A stretch of DNA of 64,000 nt from Torymus aiolomorphi (GCA_036365515.1 CM070874.1:177680297-177744296); one strand, 5' to 3'. Positions 33,310 through 45,379 are shown, counted from the stretch's first letter. Made by a program: numbers and translations. Notes: a model not told the origin generated them from the sequence alone.

Positions 33310-34090
33310 CGCCGAGGCTCATTCGGCGCGGGAGCGGGATGGGTGGCGACGGTGATATTCTATCACCGGGGGATGGTTGCTGTATCCTGACTCTTCTTAT
33401 CGTTCTTCCATCTTGTCCGGAGTTCCTCGCTGCGGTTTCTTCTTCCTGTGGCAGACAAGTGGGCGTCGAATTTGCCGAATCGTCGTGATTGGCCTCTCCA
33501 CCTGTCCCGACAAGCTCTGTCGTGTCACTCGTCGGACGGGTTGTTGGCTTGCCAGTCAATGTCCGGAGGGTCTCTTCTATCCTTCGCAATCTGGCTTCCA
33601 TTCCCTCGACATATGCTGCCCACTCGTTCGGGACTTGAACCGTCGTACCGTCCGCCATCGTAATCGTGTACGTTGTGCCATTTTCCAATTGACGTCCGAT
33701 ACTCTCCTCAGCCTCGTTCGAGTCGCCCTCAACTTGTGCACCTGGGGCATCCGCTGCCCGTACATTGCTTCGCTCGAAGCACTGTGCTTCTGCCGCGTCC
33801 GACTTCAGTATCTCGAGTGGATGTGGCTTGTCACTGGTGGAGATCACGTGATCCACGAACGCTTCACGTGCGTTCATGCGCTCCAACAGTGTCGAATCCT
33901 CATCATCGGCGACTAACCCCGCAAAATCCATGGGATCGTAGTCGCCGGATAGCCAGCGGCTGAGGCGGATCAATCTCGTGAACAGTCTGCCATTCATTCT
34001 TAAACCGAGGACTTGCATGTATTGCTGTAGCTCTTCATCGCTGAGGCACTTACACCAATCCTCGACGGTTTTTCTTACCGAACCCGCCAT
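33254..34090 (-). pseudogene. gag: gag N-terminal part (gag-only element)
   Basis: A 278-aa minus-strand frame that starts about 600 nt after the 5' LTR, the usual gag position. The N-terminus (VRKTVEDWCKCLSDEELQQY) looks like a helical matrix-like domain. The middle has a short coiled coil (VEGMEARLRRIEETLRTLTG, about 160-179), and the end is low complexity with a PSPPIPLPRR motif. I do not recognise a closer family. It continues into the capsid part by a frameshift. Confidence 0.65.
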
Positions 34091-34694
34091 CGCTGATTTG
34101 ACTACTCGCTGTCAATCTATTCAGCGCAACTCGTTTACGGGTTATTAGCCGCACGAAACTCACTCTCTACAAGTGCTCACCTCTCTTGGAATGTACCTGT
34201 GGCTAATCGATCGCACGCACGTATCTGATTGGCGCACCAAAAACACAAAAAGTAAAAAAAAATAAATACAATTTAATTTTTCCGCCTAACCAGGTACACT
34301 CCGTTTGAGTGCGTGTGTGTGTGTGTGTGTTTCCGTACGACTCCCAGTTGAGGTCTTACAATTTTGTTCCTTCACCTAGGAGACGCTAAACCGCTACTTT
34401 TATTTCGAAAAGTAAAACAAGAATTTCCGCGAAACCGTTTCCAAAATTTTACATCCCAATTTTCCGGTTGAGAGAAAAAAAATGTATTTCTCACTGTCGG
34501 TCTCTCGTACCGACAGAATCCACACACACACGCTTACACACGCAAGTTACCGCGCGCTCACGAAATTTGGTACGCGACGCGTCGCGGTTAGCAACACCAC
34601 CCGCTTTTCCTTCAATCCTTAGGAAAAAAAAACAATTTCCCCGCACGCTCGTCGGTGGCAGGTGTCCGTGTTGCCATACGTTATGGGCGCCAGT
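34091..34694 (-). promoter_or_regulatory. Leader with primer-binding site of the gag-only element
   Basis: The leader between the 5' LTR and gag on the minus strand. The first bases after the LTR are AC, then TGGCGCCCATAACG. This begins with TGG, as expected for pairing with a tRNA CCA end, and it resembles primer sites of other Ty3/gypsy elements. The exact tRNA was not determined. Confidence 0.6.
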
Positions 34695-35124
34695 TGTAAC
34701 GGGCTAAAAGCTGTCCTCGATGCGATATATCGCAACGCGGACTTGCCGCGCAGCAATTAACAGGCGCAAGCACTTACTCGTGCCAACCCTCGATGATTAG
34801 CGGCCCGTCAGCTCCGTGCTGTTGCTCGCCGTCGGCTGCTTTCAGCAGCAGCCGCGCCTTTTCGCTCCGTTACAACGCGCGACTTCGTCGTCGCGCTCTC
34901 TCTCGAGCGTGCTGCCAGCTGCTCAGTAAAAGCAAAGAATTATCTTTATTGCCCCTGGAGGCTGTTCACTATTTACACGTGCGGCGCGTACTCTAGGTAC
35001 GCGCCGATTCGGGTGGTGCGCCCGCGCACGCGAAGTACGTGTGTGCTCTGCCGCACACCCGTACGCGCAAAAGCGGCTCGCGCCGCGCCGGCAGATCACC
35101 GCGCACGATCGGCGCTCACGCGCG

Positions 35125-35391
35125 AGTTATGTTAGTGGGTAAATTGGGGTGTTTTCCGATTCTCGGTGAATGGAATAAAGAACACCACATACTCACTCAC
35201 AGATTCAATCGAAAGTATTCTTTATTAAAACACGTCTACAAGGCTTGAGAACCCGACAGAGAGTGACGAGAGTATGTAATATTAAGTGGCTGCAACCGAC
35301 TTCTTTCTTCTTCTTATCTCCAGATAGCCAGGAGCTGAGTAGGCAGCACGTGCACATTATGGAAGGTCCGGTCGAAGGGTGTCACATCACT
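35125..35391 (-). repeat. 3' LTR of the errantivirus
   Basis: 267 bp, differing from the 5' LTR copy by roughly ten positions by eye (for example TATGTTAG against TATATTAG). Env coding reaches its stop at 35382, just inside this LTR. The low divergence between LTRs suggests a fairly recent insertion. Confidence 0.85.
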
Positions 35392-36905
35392 CCTCCATGC
35401 TGAAGTTCAATGACATCCTCGTCATTGGCTTGGCGGATAGGTTGGTTTTGAATCACATTACAATTATTTCTCCTCTTATATATCAAATATATTACCAAAC
35501 TTAAAATAATCAATATCCCGATAATGATGCTAGATACTGACAGATGAAACTCAATTCTGGAAGGTTGCAACTTTGGTATAATTACTGTTGGAACTGTTAA
35601 AGTTTTCAGTGACTCAAAATTTAATTGATCGTCTTTAATAATCATAGGCAAAATTAAATCTGGCTGCTTTATGTCTCCAAAATTTTTGTTGAGTATATGT
35701 TCTTCTATTTGTAGATCGTTTCCTTCGATCAAACGGGTTCCTCGATGCATAATTTTGGTATTATTATGCGTAATGGTTGTTTCATAATTACTGGATATCA
35801 ACGTTAAAGTATCGGACAAAGGATATGCTAGAAGTAAAGGCGTATTTATTTGAAAAGAAGTGGTTTCAATTTCTCTCGTGACGATTTTCTGACTCAAATA
35901 ATTCTGCTTGTATATTTCTTGACATTTTTGAGCTGATAATTTGATTAAGCGTCCGAATAGCTTCCATGGCGTAGTGATGATTTCAGTATGGTTATTATTA
36001 TTAATTATAGAAAGTCTTTGGAATAAGGAAAATTCGATGGGGTTTAGGATAGGAATTTTTAGCGTGTAAATATTGAGGTCATGGATACATACGATTGAAC
36101 CTTGGGTGAAACGAAAATCCAACAGATTATAGTAATGCATTATTAATTCCTTTTTCGAGTAAATTCCTAATAGATGAGTAAGTATATCGACAATTTGTTC
36201 ATAAGTCAACATTTCTAAATCAAACGTTTGATCTGAGAAAATAAATGAACGCTTTATTTTACCGAGCAAACTTAAGAAATTTTGTTCCTGTATTATGAGA
36301 GTAACGGCGGCTTCAAAAACATTTAATTTTTCGTTTTGTTGATCGAGAGCTGTGGAAATATTCCATAAATTTCGGTTAATTATTTCAGTGTTGTTATTTA
36401 TACTTTTACTAATTTTGTTTATAATAGTGACTGATTTGTTGAGAACTATCATATCTTCCTGTTGTTGATTATCGAGTAGATTTAGATAATTGTTGATTCT
36501 GTTTAAATCATTGGCATCCGGGTTTCCAAAAATATACTTAATTGCTGTGCCAAGTCCGTTTATCAAACCTCTTTTTAATCTAGTGTTCGCTGGTGATATT
36601 TGCTGTAAATTTTGATATGATTCCTCGCAGAGTAATTCGGCCTGTTTTAGTAAATTTGATTCCAATCGGGATGATGATAAATCTGTGACTTGTAACTTCA
36701 ATTCGGAAGACAGTGTGGTATAGCTATCAAGGATACGATTATAAGTATATTTTAACGTCGTGATATTGATGTGAAAGTGCACATGATGGAAATTTTGAAT
36801 TATTCTCCCAATTCCATGGTGGTGGTCGTAATAAGTGCTATGCTCGTCTATCTCATTGCTCTTCACTAGTATGGTCAGAAGTATCATGATTAGTCCGGTC
36901 TTCAT
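35382..36905 (-). CDS. env: F-type envelope glycoprotein (env) of the errantivirus
   Basis: 507 aa, fully open. It has a signal-peptide-like start (residues 1-16), a furin-type site RLKR (109-112) followed by a GLINGLG fusion-peptide-like segment and a KYIFGN motif. Coiled-coil-prone Asn-rich helices follow (about 140-210), then a membrane span (about 455-476) and a short cytoplasmic tail. This order matches baculovirus F proteins and errantivirus Env, which mediate membrane fusion. A splice-acceptor-like TTTTTGCAG lies just upstream (about 36910-36918), as expected for a spliced env mRNA. The 3' end overlaps the LTR. Length is in the normal range, and no break was seen. Confidence 0.85.
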   Translation of the reverse strand: MKTGLIMILLTILVKSNEIDEHSTYYDHHHGIGRIIQNFHHVHFHINITTLKYTYNRILDSYTTLSSELKLQVTDLSSSRLESNLLKQAELLCEESYQNLQQISPANTRLKRGLINGLGTAIKYIFGNPDANDLNRINNYLNLLDNQQQEDMIVLNKSVTIINKISKSINNNTEIINRNLWNISTALDQQNEKLNVFEAAVTLIIQEQNFLSLLGKIKRSFIFSDQTFDLEMLTYEQIVDILTHLLGIYSKKELIMHYYNLLDFRFTQGSIVCIHDLNIYTLKIPILNPIEFSLFQRLSIINNNNHTEIITTPWKLFGRLIKLSAQKCQEIYKQNYLSQKIVTREIETTSFQINTPLLLAYPLSDTLTLISSNYETTITHNNTKIMHRGTRLIEGNDLQIEEHILNKNFGDIKQPDLILPMIIKDDQLNFESLKTLTVPTVIIPKLQPSRIEFHLSVSSIIIGILIILSLVIYLIYKRRNNCNVIQNQPIRQANDEDVIELQHGGVM

Positions 36906-37149
36906 TTTCCTGCAAAAACGAAGAAACTTTTCTTATCCTCTTTGCATCCTTTATGTTATAACGACGCGGTTGCCCGTGTATGTAGCAATCTAAGGAGGGA
37001 CCCTGTTGTTTTTCTACGAGAAGTTTCTGATATCGCGGCGCGGTCTTATCACGTTGTTGTTGGTGTGTTTTGATAAAAATTTCTTTATCTTCTAACGTTT
37101 TATCCGAATCAACTGGCAGATTTTGATTTTCGCGTTGTTTTCGATAGAG

Positions 37150-37599
37150 TTACTCATAAAACGGTAAAATTTCATTCTTTCGAAGCTCGTTATAACATTC
37201 GATAGTATTTGCATTCGGGTCAATGACATGTTTATGAAGATCTTCGTACGGCCCGTATAACAGTGTAAATGGTGCATAATTTGTGCTCGAGTGTATACTT
37301 TGATTGTAGATCAAAATTGCGGTCGTCATGTGATTTTTTGTAGTCTCTCGTGGATTTTGATCGATTAGTATGCCTAATTTTTCCTTCAAGGTTGAATGTA
37401 GTCGCTCGATTGGTCCGTTGGCGGTGTGTCTATTGATGGTGGTATGATGATAGTCGATTTTATGTAATCGACAAAATTCCTTGAATACCGTAGAGTTGAA
37501 CTCGCTTCCGCTGTCTGTAGTAATTTTATCTGGGAAGTTGTGGTGAGAGCTAAAATGTCTTAATTTGCTTATTACTGTTATTGCATTGCCATCAGGCAA
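37150..37599 (-). pseudogene. pol: pol: integrase catalytic core (errantivirus)
   Basis: Follows the zinc-binding part in the same frame after one in-frame stop at 37687-37689. The preceding segment ([17 protein letters not shown]) holds the first catalytic Asp. Within this frame are TTDSGSEFN (Asp29) and [13 protein letters not shown] (Glu65), with 35 residues between them, the DD35E pattern of retroviral integrases. Another in-frame stop at 37150-37152 interrupts the C-terminal domain, which otherwise reads on to near the env start. The annotated Met is internal. Confidence 0.8.
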
Positions 37600-37686
37600 A
37601 TGATAAGCCTGAGCGTATTTCGAGAATATGTCGATGATCGTCAGAAACTTCTCCTTGTTATAGTGGAATATGTCTAGATGTAAGTG

Positions 37687-38325
37687 TTAGAGGGGCCTAT
37701 TCGCTATTATAGGTCCATACGTCTCCGTGATATATGGCCTGCTCTCGTATTTGTGTTCTAGGCAGGTTTCGCATTGGTTGATGTAGTTTTGGATCATCCT
37801 CTCCATATTGAGCGTGTATAATTTCTTTTTGAAATGCGCTACTGTTTCTCTGATTCCATTGTGGGCCTTATTGTGATATTTTTCCAATTCTTTTAAGAAA
37901 TTATTTCGGTTGGTTACAGTAGTGTACGTATTCGTTTTGACTAATTTCAATTTTTCGTTAAAATTTTCTTTCAATATTCTATAACTGATAATTTCTAGAT
38001 CTTCGCTCTCAAAATAAATTCCATACTGTTTATTTGGTTTTACATTTTCGTAGAAAAATTTAAGTAACTGCGCTTCTGCGTCATTTTTGTTTATTTTTAT
38101 TAAATATTGAATTTTTAATTTATCTTTTGTTGTTTTGACTTGGTAATCATTCCCTTTTTTTATTATGATGCTGTAGTTAAATGCATGTATTTTTTTATCA
38201 GACACAGGTAGTGAGAATACTGGGTTTTCTTCGGCTGTATGAATCGTTGCGTCATCCTCGTCCTCGAACATTTGAGCTAGCTGTCGGTTGGTGAGAGAGG
38301 TGATATCGGACGCTTGTGGGAGCAT
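37687..38325 (-). pseudogene. pol: pol: RNase H-integrase linker and integrase zinc domain
   Basis: A 212-aa minus-strand frame. The first ~140 residues are a linker. His151, His155, Cys185 and Cys188 form the HHCC zinc-binding site of integrase. It is in a different register from the RNase H part, so there is a frameshift near 38350-38375. It ends at an in-frame stop just before the catalytic core. Confidence 0.8.
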
Positions 38326-38350
38326 AGAAAGAGAGTCGTCTTCGTCTTTT

Positions 38351-38975
38351 TCTTGATTGTTTATCTCGTTCTGCTTAAAGCGTCAGCAACTTTATTCTCA
38401 CATCCTTTCTTGTACTTAATCTCATAATTATATTCTTCCAATTTCAGTCTCCAACGAATTAATCTGGTGTTAGGTGTTTTCAACGACCAGAGCCAAGTGA
38501 GTGGCTTATGGTCTGTTTCGATAATAAATTTTCGTCCGTATATATAAGGTCGAAAATATCGACATGCTTCAACAATTCCTAACAGTTCTTTTTCTATAGT
38601 AGAATAGTTCTGTTCTGCAGAATTTAGAGTCCTCGAAAAGTTGGATATTGGATGTTGTTCTTGGGATAAAACTGCCCCAATAGCGGTATTTGATGCATCA
38701 GAAGTTACGTGGAATACTTTATCGAAATCTGGATATCTTAATACAGGTGCATTAATAATGAGTTCTTTAAGTTTGTTGAAAGCTTCAATAAATTTTTCAT
38801 TTTTATAATCTACCTTACCTTTTTTCTTGAGTGTGTCGGAGAGAGGTTTGGATATTTTAGCATAATTTTTTATGAATTTCCTATAAAAACCAGTAAGTCC
38901 TAAATATGTTCTTACTTCTGTTTGCGTTTTTGGTATGGGGTATTTTATTATAGCTTTAATTTTGTCTGGATTAGG
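38351..38975 (-). pseudogene. pol: pol: RT thumb and RNase H (errantivirus)
   Basis: Continues the RT frame after the stop at 38976-38978. It reads PNPDKIKAIIKYP, YLGLTGFYRKFI, then the RNase H domain with FHVTSDASNTAIGAVLSQ, YSTIEKELLGIVEA, FIIETDHKPLTWL and VADALSR. Conserved Asp and Glu residues of RNase H are present. No Met occurs early in this stretch, so it is easily missed. The frame ends just after VADALSR, where a frameshift leads into the integrase part. Confidence 0.75.
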
Positions 38976-39239
38976 CTAAATTCGTTCCGGGGTAATAATG
39001 TGCCCTAAGAACGGCACTTCTTTCCTCAAGAACTCGCTCTTATCTAATTGTATTTTTAATCCATGTTCTCTGAGTTCGTCAAAAATAAGTTTTATGTGTT
39101 GAAGATGTTCTTGGAGCGATTTAGAAAAGATAACGAAGTCGTCCATGTACACAAAACAAAATTTGTGCAAGTATTTCATTAGAATTTTGTCCATCATTCG
39201 TTGGAATGTGGCTGGTGCGCTTTTCAAGCCAAATGGCAT
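38976..39239 (-). pseudogene. pol: pol: reverse transcriptase palm with YMDD
   Basis: An 87-aa frame with MPFGLKSAPATFQR, the catalytic FVYMDDFVIFS (YMDD at 31-34) and FLGHIITPE. It is in the same frame as the upstream RT part, separated by an in-frame stop at 39300-39302 and 20 readable codons. It ends at another in-frame stop (TAG). Confidence 0.85.
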
Positions 39240-39299
39240 CCTGGTATACTCATAGTGGCCATTTTCGACGGTAAAAGCGGTCTTTTCTATGGAATTTTT

Positions 39300-40214
39300 T
39301 TATACCGGTATTTGGTGGAAGCCTTGAGCTAGATCTAGTGTCGAAAAATACGCACATTTTCCAAGATTTTCCAAAATTTCGTCCATACGAGGAAGCGGAT
39401 ACTTGTCCTCTATAGTTTTGTCATTCAATTTTCTGTAGTCATTTACCATCCGCCATTTCTTTTTTCCACTAGCGTCTTGCTTTTTTGGCACTATCCAGAC
39501 GGGTGATGAATAAGGAGACTCGCTCGGCCGAATTATTCCATCTTTTAATAATTTTTTTACTTGATTTTGAATTTCTTCTTTCAATGCGTATGGATAACGA
39601 AAATGTTTCACGTAGATGGGATCATCGTCTTTTGTTTTAATAACGTGAGAAACTGCTGTTGTAGCAGTAAGTTTTTCTTCTTCGTTGTAAAAGCAGTCAC
39701 TGTACTTGCTGCATAGTAATGTAATCTTATCCTTCTCCTCGCTGTTCATATGGATGGTTCTTATCTGAGTAACCGACTCTTGATGATGATTCATCTTCAC
39801 GCTTTTGCTCTTGCTTGGGATATTTTTTAAGTAATTAATTTCGAATTTACTCGTACTGAATATTTCATTTTTACAATCGACGTTCGCCTCTAATTTTTGA
39901 AGATCTTTGTGGCCAATCAAGCAGTCATACGTTGAATGCCAGGGTGCGAGTAAAAATGTTATTGGCGTGTCGTCGCCTAACTCTTGTAAAACAGGAAAAG
40001 TTAATGCACTTGTTCCTTTAGTGACTTTATGTATAGATGAAATTTCAAAATTGTGTGAAAATGTGTAATTTGGAAACAGTTTATTTGCTATACTCGGATT
40101 CATAATTGAAGATGTTGCTCCGGAATCTATTAAAATTTTTAATGGCGGGTTGAGCGTGATTATATGCGGCAACTCTGGTGAATTTCCTATATTATTAAGA
40201 TTTACTACGTCTCT
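39300..40214 (-). pseudogene. pol: pol: protease and reverse transcriptase N-part
   Basis: The 290-aa part from 40172 has an aspartic protease motif LIDSGATSS (Asp16) and the RT fingers/palm with IIRPSESPYSSPVWIVPKK (~214), KWRMVNDYRKLND and the catalytic FSTLDLAQGFHQIP (Asp280). The frame is open upstream to about 40214 and overlaps the end of gag. Relative to gag it is in the -1 register, consistent with ribosomal -1 frameshifting for Gag-Pol. A stop at 39300-39302 breaks the RT. Confidence 0.85.
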
Positions 40215-41377
40215 TCTGACACTATGGGGTCTATCTGAAAATTTTCAGTATCATCAATTTCAGCCGTCTCATTAACAAGATTTTGAGGCTGTTCTTCTGG
40301 GTAATCGCTTTCTTGTGCGACACAATTTTGTTGATCTTCTTGGTGATGAAGTTCTTCTGCTACAAAATTTGGAGGTCCCGTACTTCTGAAGAAATTATTT
40401 GTTCTAGGCGCAGAGTTATTTGGCAAACTATTCGGTCTATTAGTTTGATTACCACCCGGTCGATTGGTATTTCTTGTACTTATCGACATCGGCGTCGGTT
40501 GATAATTTTGACGTATTGCTTGATTATTATTGTTATTATTTCGCCTAAAGCTGTTGCCAAAATTGTTGTTTCCAAAATTGTTATTTCCGAGATTGTTATT
40601 TCCAAAATTGTTATTTCCGAGATTGTTGTTTCCGCAATTAGGTAATGCAGGTCTAAATGGGGTTTGCGCTATGGCGGGTCGCGATTGATAAGAAATAGCA
40701 GCTTTCGAGGTACTCGGCGCGTTAAAGAAATTTGCTTTCGGTTTACTTTCGCGTTGCCTCATATACGAAAGAAAATTAGCTTGCTGTTCATGATTATCGT
40801 GTCTCCTACATTTATTTAGACAATCTTCAATATCGTTTAATTCGAAATGTGTTAAGAATGAATGATAGGGTTCCTTTATTCCGTTAATAAAAGTGTTTTT
40901 AGCAACGTTTTCATAAAATGAAATTTTCATATTAACTAACTCTCTGTTTTCATTATTTAACTGAATGTGTTCTTTTAATCTATTTAATCGTAATTTTATT
41001 TCGTCACCGTAATTTTCAAACGATTGATTCGCTTTTTGGTAACAAATACTGAGCTTATTAAATAATAGTTCTTCCGAACTCGCATCACTGTATTTGTTCA
41101 CTAAAAATCTTTTACATTCAGTCCAGTTTGCTGGATTATTTACTACTATTAAATCTAACGCTTCGCCGCGTAATTTCGATTTTATAAGTGCATACAGAGA
41201 TTCATTGACAAGTGGATCTGCTGTATATAACATTTGGACAAATTTGTCACATTGTTGAATAAAATGCGATAACAATCTAGTACCGCCTTCGTACGCAGGA
41301 ATAGCTTCGCGCCAAATAGATAAACGCAGCTTAAATTGTTCTAGAGTAATCTGAGGTGCTTGATTTTCGTTCGCCAT
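40205..41377 (-). CDS. gag: Gag of the errantivirus
   Basis: 390 aa, fully open, starting about 265 nt after the 5' LTR. The N-terminal ~220 residues are helical with LRGEALDLIVVNNPANW and FLVNKYSDASSEELLFNKL, typical of Ty3/gypsy capsids. From about 245 there is an Asn/Gly/Phe repeat (GNNNFGNNNLG), then Asn/Arg/Pro-rich sequence and an acidic end. No CCHC knuckle is seen, and the basic Asn-rich region may bind RNA instead. pol follows in the -1 frame. Confidence 0.85.
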   Translation of the reverse strand: MANENQAPQITLEQFKLRLSIWREAIPAYEGGTRLLSHFIQQCDKFVQMLYTADPLVNESLYALIKSKLRGEALDLIVVNNPANWTECKRFLVNKYSDASSEELLFNKLSICYQKANQSFENYGDEIKLRLNRLKEHIQLNNENRELVNMKISFYENVAKNTFINGIKEPYHSFLTHFELNDIEDCLNKCRRHDNHEQQANFLSYMRQRESKPKANFFNAPSTSKAAISYQSRPAIAQTPFRPALPNCGNNNLGNNNFGNNNLGNNNFGNNNFGNSFRRNNNNNNQAIRQNYQPTPMSISTRNTNRPGGNQTNRPNSLPNNSAPRTNNFFRSTGPPNFVAEELHHQEDQQNCVAQESDYPEEQPQNLVNETAEIDDTENFQIDPIVSEET

Positions 41378-41642
41378 GATTTATTTTATTAATTCACGAA
41401 ACGCTTCAAGGTCAATCGTATGAAGGGTTTAAGGGATAAAAGGAAATTCCAAAGACTTACAGACGAAATATCTTTGATGATTTCTTGGTGAGTCAGTGCC
41501 AAGTAGGTGGGTCTCGAAGCTGACGTGTAGATACTGCGACAGTGGGGAAAAATCACCGGCTGCCTCCTTGGTGAAGATTCTCGTCCTGAAGTTGGAGAGG
41601 AATCCGAAATTGGCAGTCCCGCAGTATCCTGTCCGCAGCGCC

Positions 41643-41906
41643 AGTTATATTAGTGGGTAAATTGGGGTGTTTTCCGATTCTCGGTGAATGGAATAAATGA
41701 ACACCACACAATCACAGATTCAATCGAAAGTATTCTTTATTAAAACACGTCTACAAGGCTTGAGGACCCGACAGAGACTGACGAGAGTATGTAATATTAA
41801 GTGACTGCAACCGACTTCTTTCTTCTTCTTATCTCCAGATAGCCAGGAGCTGAGTAGGCAGCACGTGCACATTATGGAAGGTCCGCTCGAAGGGTGTCAC
41901 ATCACT
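41643..41906 (-). repeat. 5' LTR of the errantivirus
   Basis: 264 bp, the partner of 35125-35391. On the minus strand its end (ATATAACT) runs directly into GGCGCTGCGGACAGG, so the final T can serve as the first base of a TGGCGC primer-binding site, as in other errantiviruses. Confidence 0.85.
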
Positions 41907-42181
41907 CGCGCGTCGGCGTCCTCGCTCGCTCGCCCGTTTCCGCTTCCTGGACGCTCGTCGTCCGCGGGGGAAGCACACGCTCGCCTGGCCAGGACTTACC
42001 TCCTCAGTTGCAGCGAGAAGGCGCGGTTGAACGCGCTCGGCGGTGCCTGCTGCAGCGCATCGCTGTGTCTCTCTCTCCCTCAACCACCGGCGAACGAGAT
42101 TCTCGAAGCCGTGCTGCGTCTCTGTCTCTCACTCTCGTGCACTACACTGCACCCACTCCGCGATCCTCGTGCACTTCACTT

Positions 42182-42291
<110 letters not shown>

Positions 42292-42689
42292 AGTCGTCGC
42301 GCACGCGGGATGAGCAGCTGCCTCAGTTACGGCAGAAGCGATACTGCCGGGCTCTGTCTCTCGCTCTCCTTCCCCCTCGCGCAAGGTTGTCGCGAGTTTT
42401 CCTTTCGGGGCTCATTGTGTGTCGTAGTTGTGCTCGGTACTTTTCGCACAGCTACACGTGCGAGCAACTACACACACACACGCAAGCCCCCGGAGAAATA
42501 CGAGGACAAACCCGACTCTAGTCTAGTTGCGAATCCTCATGCCGCAATTGTCGGCCTTGCCTTCTCCAAGGCCGCGGTATGTTTATGTTTTCGGTCAACT
42601 ACCTGTAAGTATACCGTGTGTCGGAGATAGGCTCGATCCGAGCTCCGTATTCGCGCACATACACACACACAGACGCGCCTGCCGTTACA

Positions 42690-43719
42690 ATATATATAAA
42701 CAATAACAAAAACAATAATAAAAATTCAATAAATTTAAACAAAATTTCGTATCGTCTATAAATTTCTATAAAGTAAATCATTTATTTTGTTCCTAACACT
42801 AGACTACACTTAACCTACGGTTTTACTTTGTATTGCATGTTGAATGCCGATTTTTTCTAGCGTTCAAATGGCGGTGCGGATTACTATGGAATAAACGGGT
42901 ATTCTTACTTCGTTATGTGATAATTCAGCACATAATGTATTATTATCTATGATTTAATATCATTCACTTTTAAGAAAACACTTTTACAATAAATTCTTAA
43001 TTAAATTATAAATAAATTACAAAATCCTTCGGTGTAAAAATAACATGAATTAATAAAACGTTACGTAATAAATATAGCATACGTTCTGCATTAGAATTTG
43101 TATAGGAACATATATCTTGATATTAATTAAATTATTTTATTATCGTTAATGTGTAATAATTTTGTTGTTTTGCTGTATTTACAAAAAAAAATAGAATCAT
43201 TGATTAAGTTTAGAAATAATGTGCGTATTAAATAATTTTGTAGAAAAAAAAATGTGAGGAGAAATATATAGGGAATGATTCAAGTGATCATTCACTCCCC
43301 TCCCTGCTGAGATATTTGGCAAACGATATATTATTTTTTCCTCTTTGTTTAAGTAGAACAACATTAAAGGGTTTTTGATATTATCATTATAAAAAAAAAT
43401 ATTTTTCAACCATATACTGAGAAAAATTATAATTATTTCCAAAAGAAAAATTTAATTATATTGGTAAGTATTTTTGATAAAAAGAAAGGTTAATAGGACG
43501 GAGTGATTTTTGTTAATTTTGACTTGTTATTGGTCTTATGCATCATTGTATTGCCATTTTTTCCTGGAAATTTTCAGCCATTTCAATGTTCATTTTAGAG
43601 CTCAAGATTTTTTTTCCCGGCATGAGTACTATTCACTTATTTGGTTAGATGTAGCTAATGGTAGGTTTTGGTATAGTTGTAGAATTTGTAGTTAATGGCC
43701 GTACTACCAAGGTTTGTTA
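42690..43719. other. AT-rich DNA without recognisable genes
   Basis: Nothing supported. The first 40 bases (AACAATAATAAAAATTCA) resemble the DNA just before 28043, perhaps a longer flanking duplication or simple AT-rich likeness. Confidence 0.4.
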
Positions 43720-43742
43720 ATAATTAAAACAAATAATTACAA

Positions 43743-43774
43743 CGTTTCGGACATTTTAATAAGTCCGTCTTCAG
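43743..43774 (-). ncRNA. Hammerhead-ribozyme-like core (family D), unpaired
   Basis: The minus strand reads CTGAAGAC, GGACTT, an ATTAAA loop, ATGTCC and GAAACG. The boxes match, and stem II forms GGAC/GTCC with a weaker inner pair. No inverted partner was found nearby, so it is probably a single terminal fragment of a Penelope-type element. The flank GGCCGTACTACCAAGG resembles the outer part of family B. Confidence 0.5.
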
Positions 43775-43789
43775 GTTCTAAATACACAA

Positions 43790-45379
43790 AATATACAAAA
43801 TTTATATAACAAATGATTTTTACAATTCACAAATAACAAATTAATTTCGCATTAATAATTACAACTTACATTTTAAATGTATTGTCAATTAATCTATTAC
43901 GGAACGTGATCTGTTCGTCGTTGCTTCCAAAATTGAAAATTTCGTCGTTCTTATACAAAATGTTACGCATATGTGTGTGTGTATACGAGACGCGTACAAA
44001 TGGTGGAGATGCAGTAGACGATTTTAGAAGCGACACAGCGGGTGTGGCATCAGGAGAGTATGTCTGACTAGAGGCGGAACCCTAACCAGTGCTACAATGC
44101 TCTCCACATCGAGCAATCATACGCCAAGGTGGGCCTGGTAACTCTACCTCAGCATGCTCTCCTGTTCTCCTTCACTCGCTGCTTTCGGTATCTTACTCTT
44201 GTAGGCACATAAATTGTCAATTATTTATTAGCGTAGTATATTCTTTGGGTAAACTATTGATTTCGAATTGTTTATTCATATATCTCGATTGTGTGTATGA
44301 ATACAGCTTCAGAAAATGATCTTTTGCCTCTATTGATTTGCATATTATATTCACATATTTGCATTATAGAGTACGCAGTGCGTTAGAGTAGATATTTGTT
44401 TTACTCAATACAGTGCCGAATAGTGTATCTTGCAGGATGATCATGTCAGTATATGATGAAACTGATCACTTCCAATACATTATATTCGATTTAATCTTAG
44501 CAATGTGAGTACAGATACCTAAATTCTTTCTTTCTTTTGTTCTTGAACTATTCATAAAATTTCTTTTATGAATGCGAACAATTTTTGTAGGTAAATACAA
44601 CCTGATTTTGCATAAAATTACAGTCAAATTATTTTTATCTATGTTTGTTAGGGTTGCAAGGTTTAGGAATGGTTTTATATCGTTTTCTTTTGGATTAGTT
44701 CTATATTTTCTTATTCAAAGATAGATAGAATAATAAGTTATTAAATTGATCCCTGAAATGTTTTCTACCTTGTGACTAAATAATTAATTAAATATTTCTA
44801 TTATTTAATAACACATAATTTTTACAAATAAAATTTGTTTGCTTGTTTCATTAGCAACCAAAAACTGAGGTATTTTAATATGTAATCGCAATATTTTTGT
44901 TTGTTGTTGTTAAACAAGAAAAGAACAATATATATATATATATATATTTTTTTTTTAATTGTCAACGATGTTATTGTTAGTCGTAGCATTACTTCTAAAA
45001 TCTTTCATGTATGAATCTTTTTGCTGTCTTCGTAAAAAATTTCTTAGAATTTCATTATTCAAACTTATTAACTTTCTTAGGAAATATAGTTGCTTTTCAC
45101 AAAATTCTGACAAGTTGATACGAACAATTGTAGTCAAACGGATAAGTGGTTATAATTTTAAATTGTATATTTGATAAAATCTGGATCACCTTAGGGTTAT
45201 ATTCTAGTTGACCAAGGAGTAGGATGGCTTTGCTTCAAATAGAAAAGTTCAGCTGCAATTATAATTCTTTATTGCTGTATTAAACTTGAAAAAATAGATT
45301 ATGATAGATGTTAATATTGAGTATGTTGTCCATATCCTAAAACAAAAACATAATTGGATAAAATATTATTTTGTTCATT
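43790..45379. other. Mostly AT-rich DNA, possible terminal fragment beside the ribozyme
   Basis: No gene. A moderately GC-rich segment at about 43970-44170 (AGACGATTTTAGAAGCGACA, AGGCGGAACCCTAACC) stands out but is unassigned. An (AT)n run lies near 44930-44946. Confidence 0.35.

Larger units (their letters stand above)
35125..41906 (-). mobile_element. Errantivirus-like Ty3/gypsy element (gag-pol-env), complete structure
   Basis: Two ~265-bp LTRs (35125-35391 and 41643-41906) that begin AGTTAT and end ATCACT on the plus strand, very similar to each other. CGCG is present on both outer sides (35121-35124 and 41907-41910). The order on the minus strand is LTR, primer site, gag, pol, env, LTR. 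A TGGCGC primer-binding start overlaps the end of the 5' LTR near 41642. LTRs starting AGT, a -1 frame relation between gag and pol, and an F-type env are traits of insect errantiviruses. gag and env are open, while pol has several stops and a frameshift. Confidence 0.9.

Noticed and set aside
33377..33963. Plus-strand frames of 179 and 96 aa over the gag region
   Set aside because: Shadows of the minus-strand gag coding sequence.
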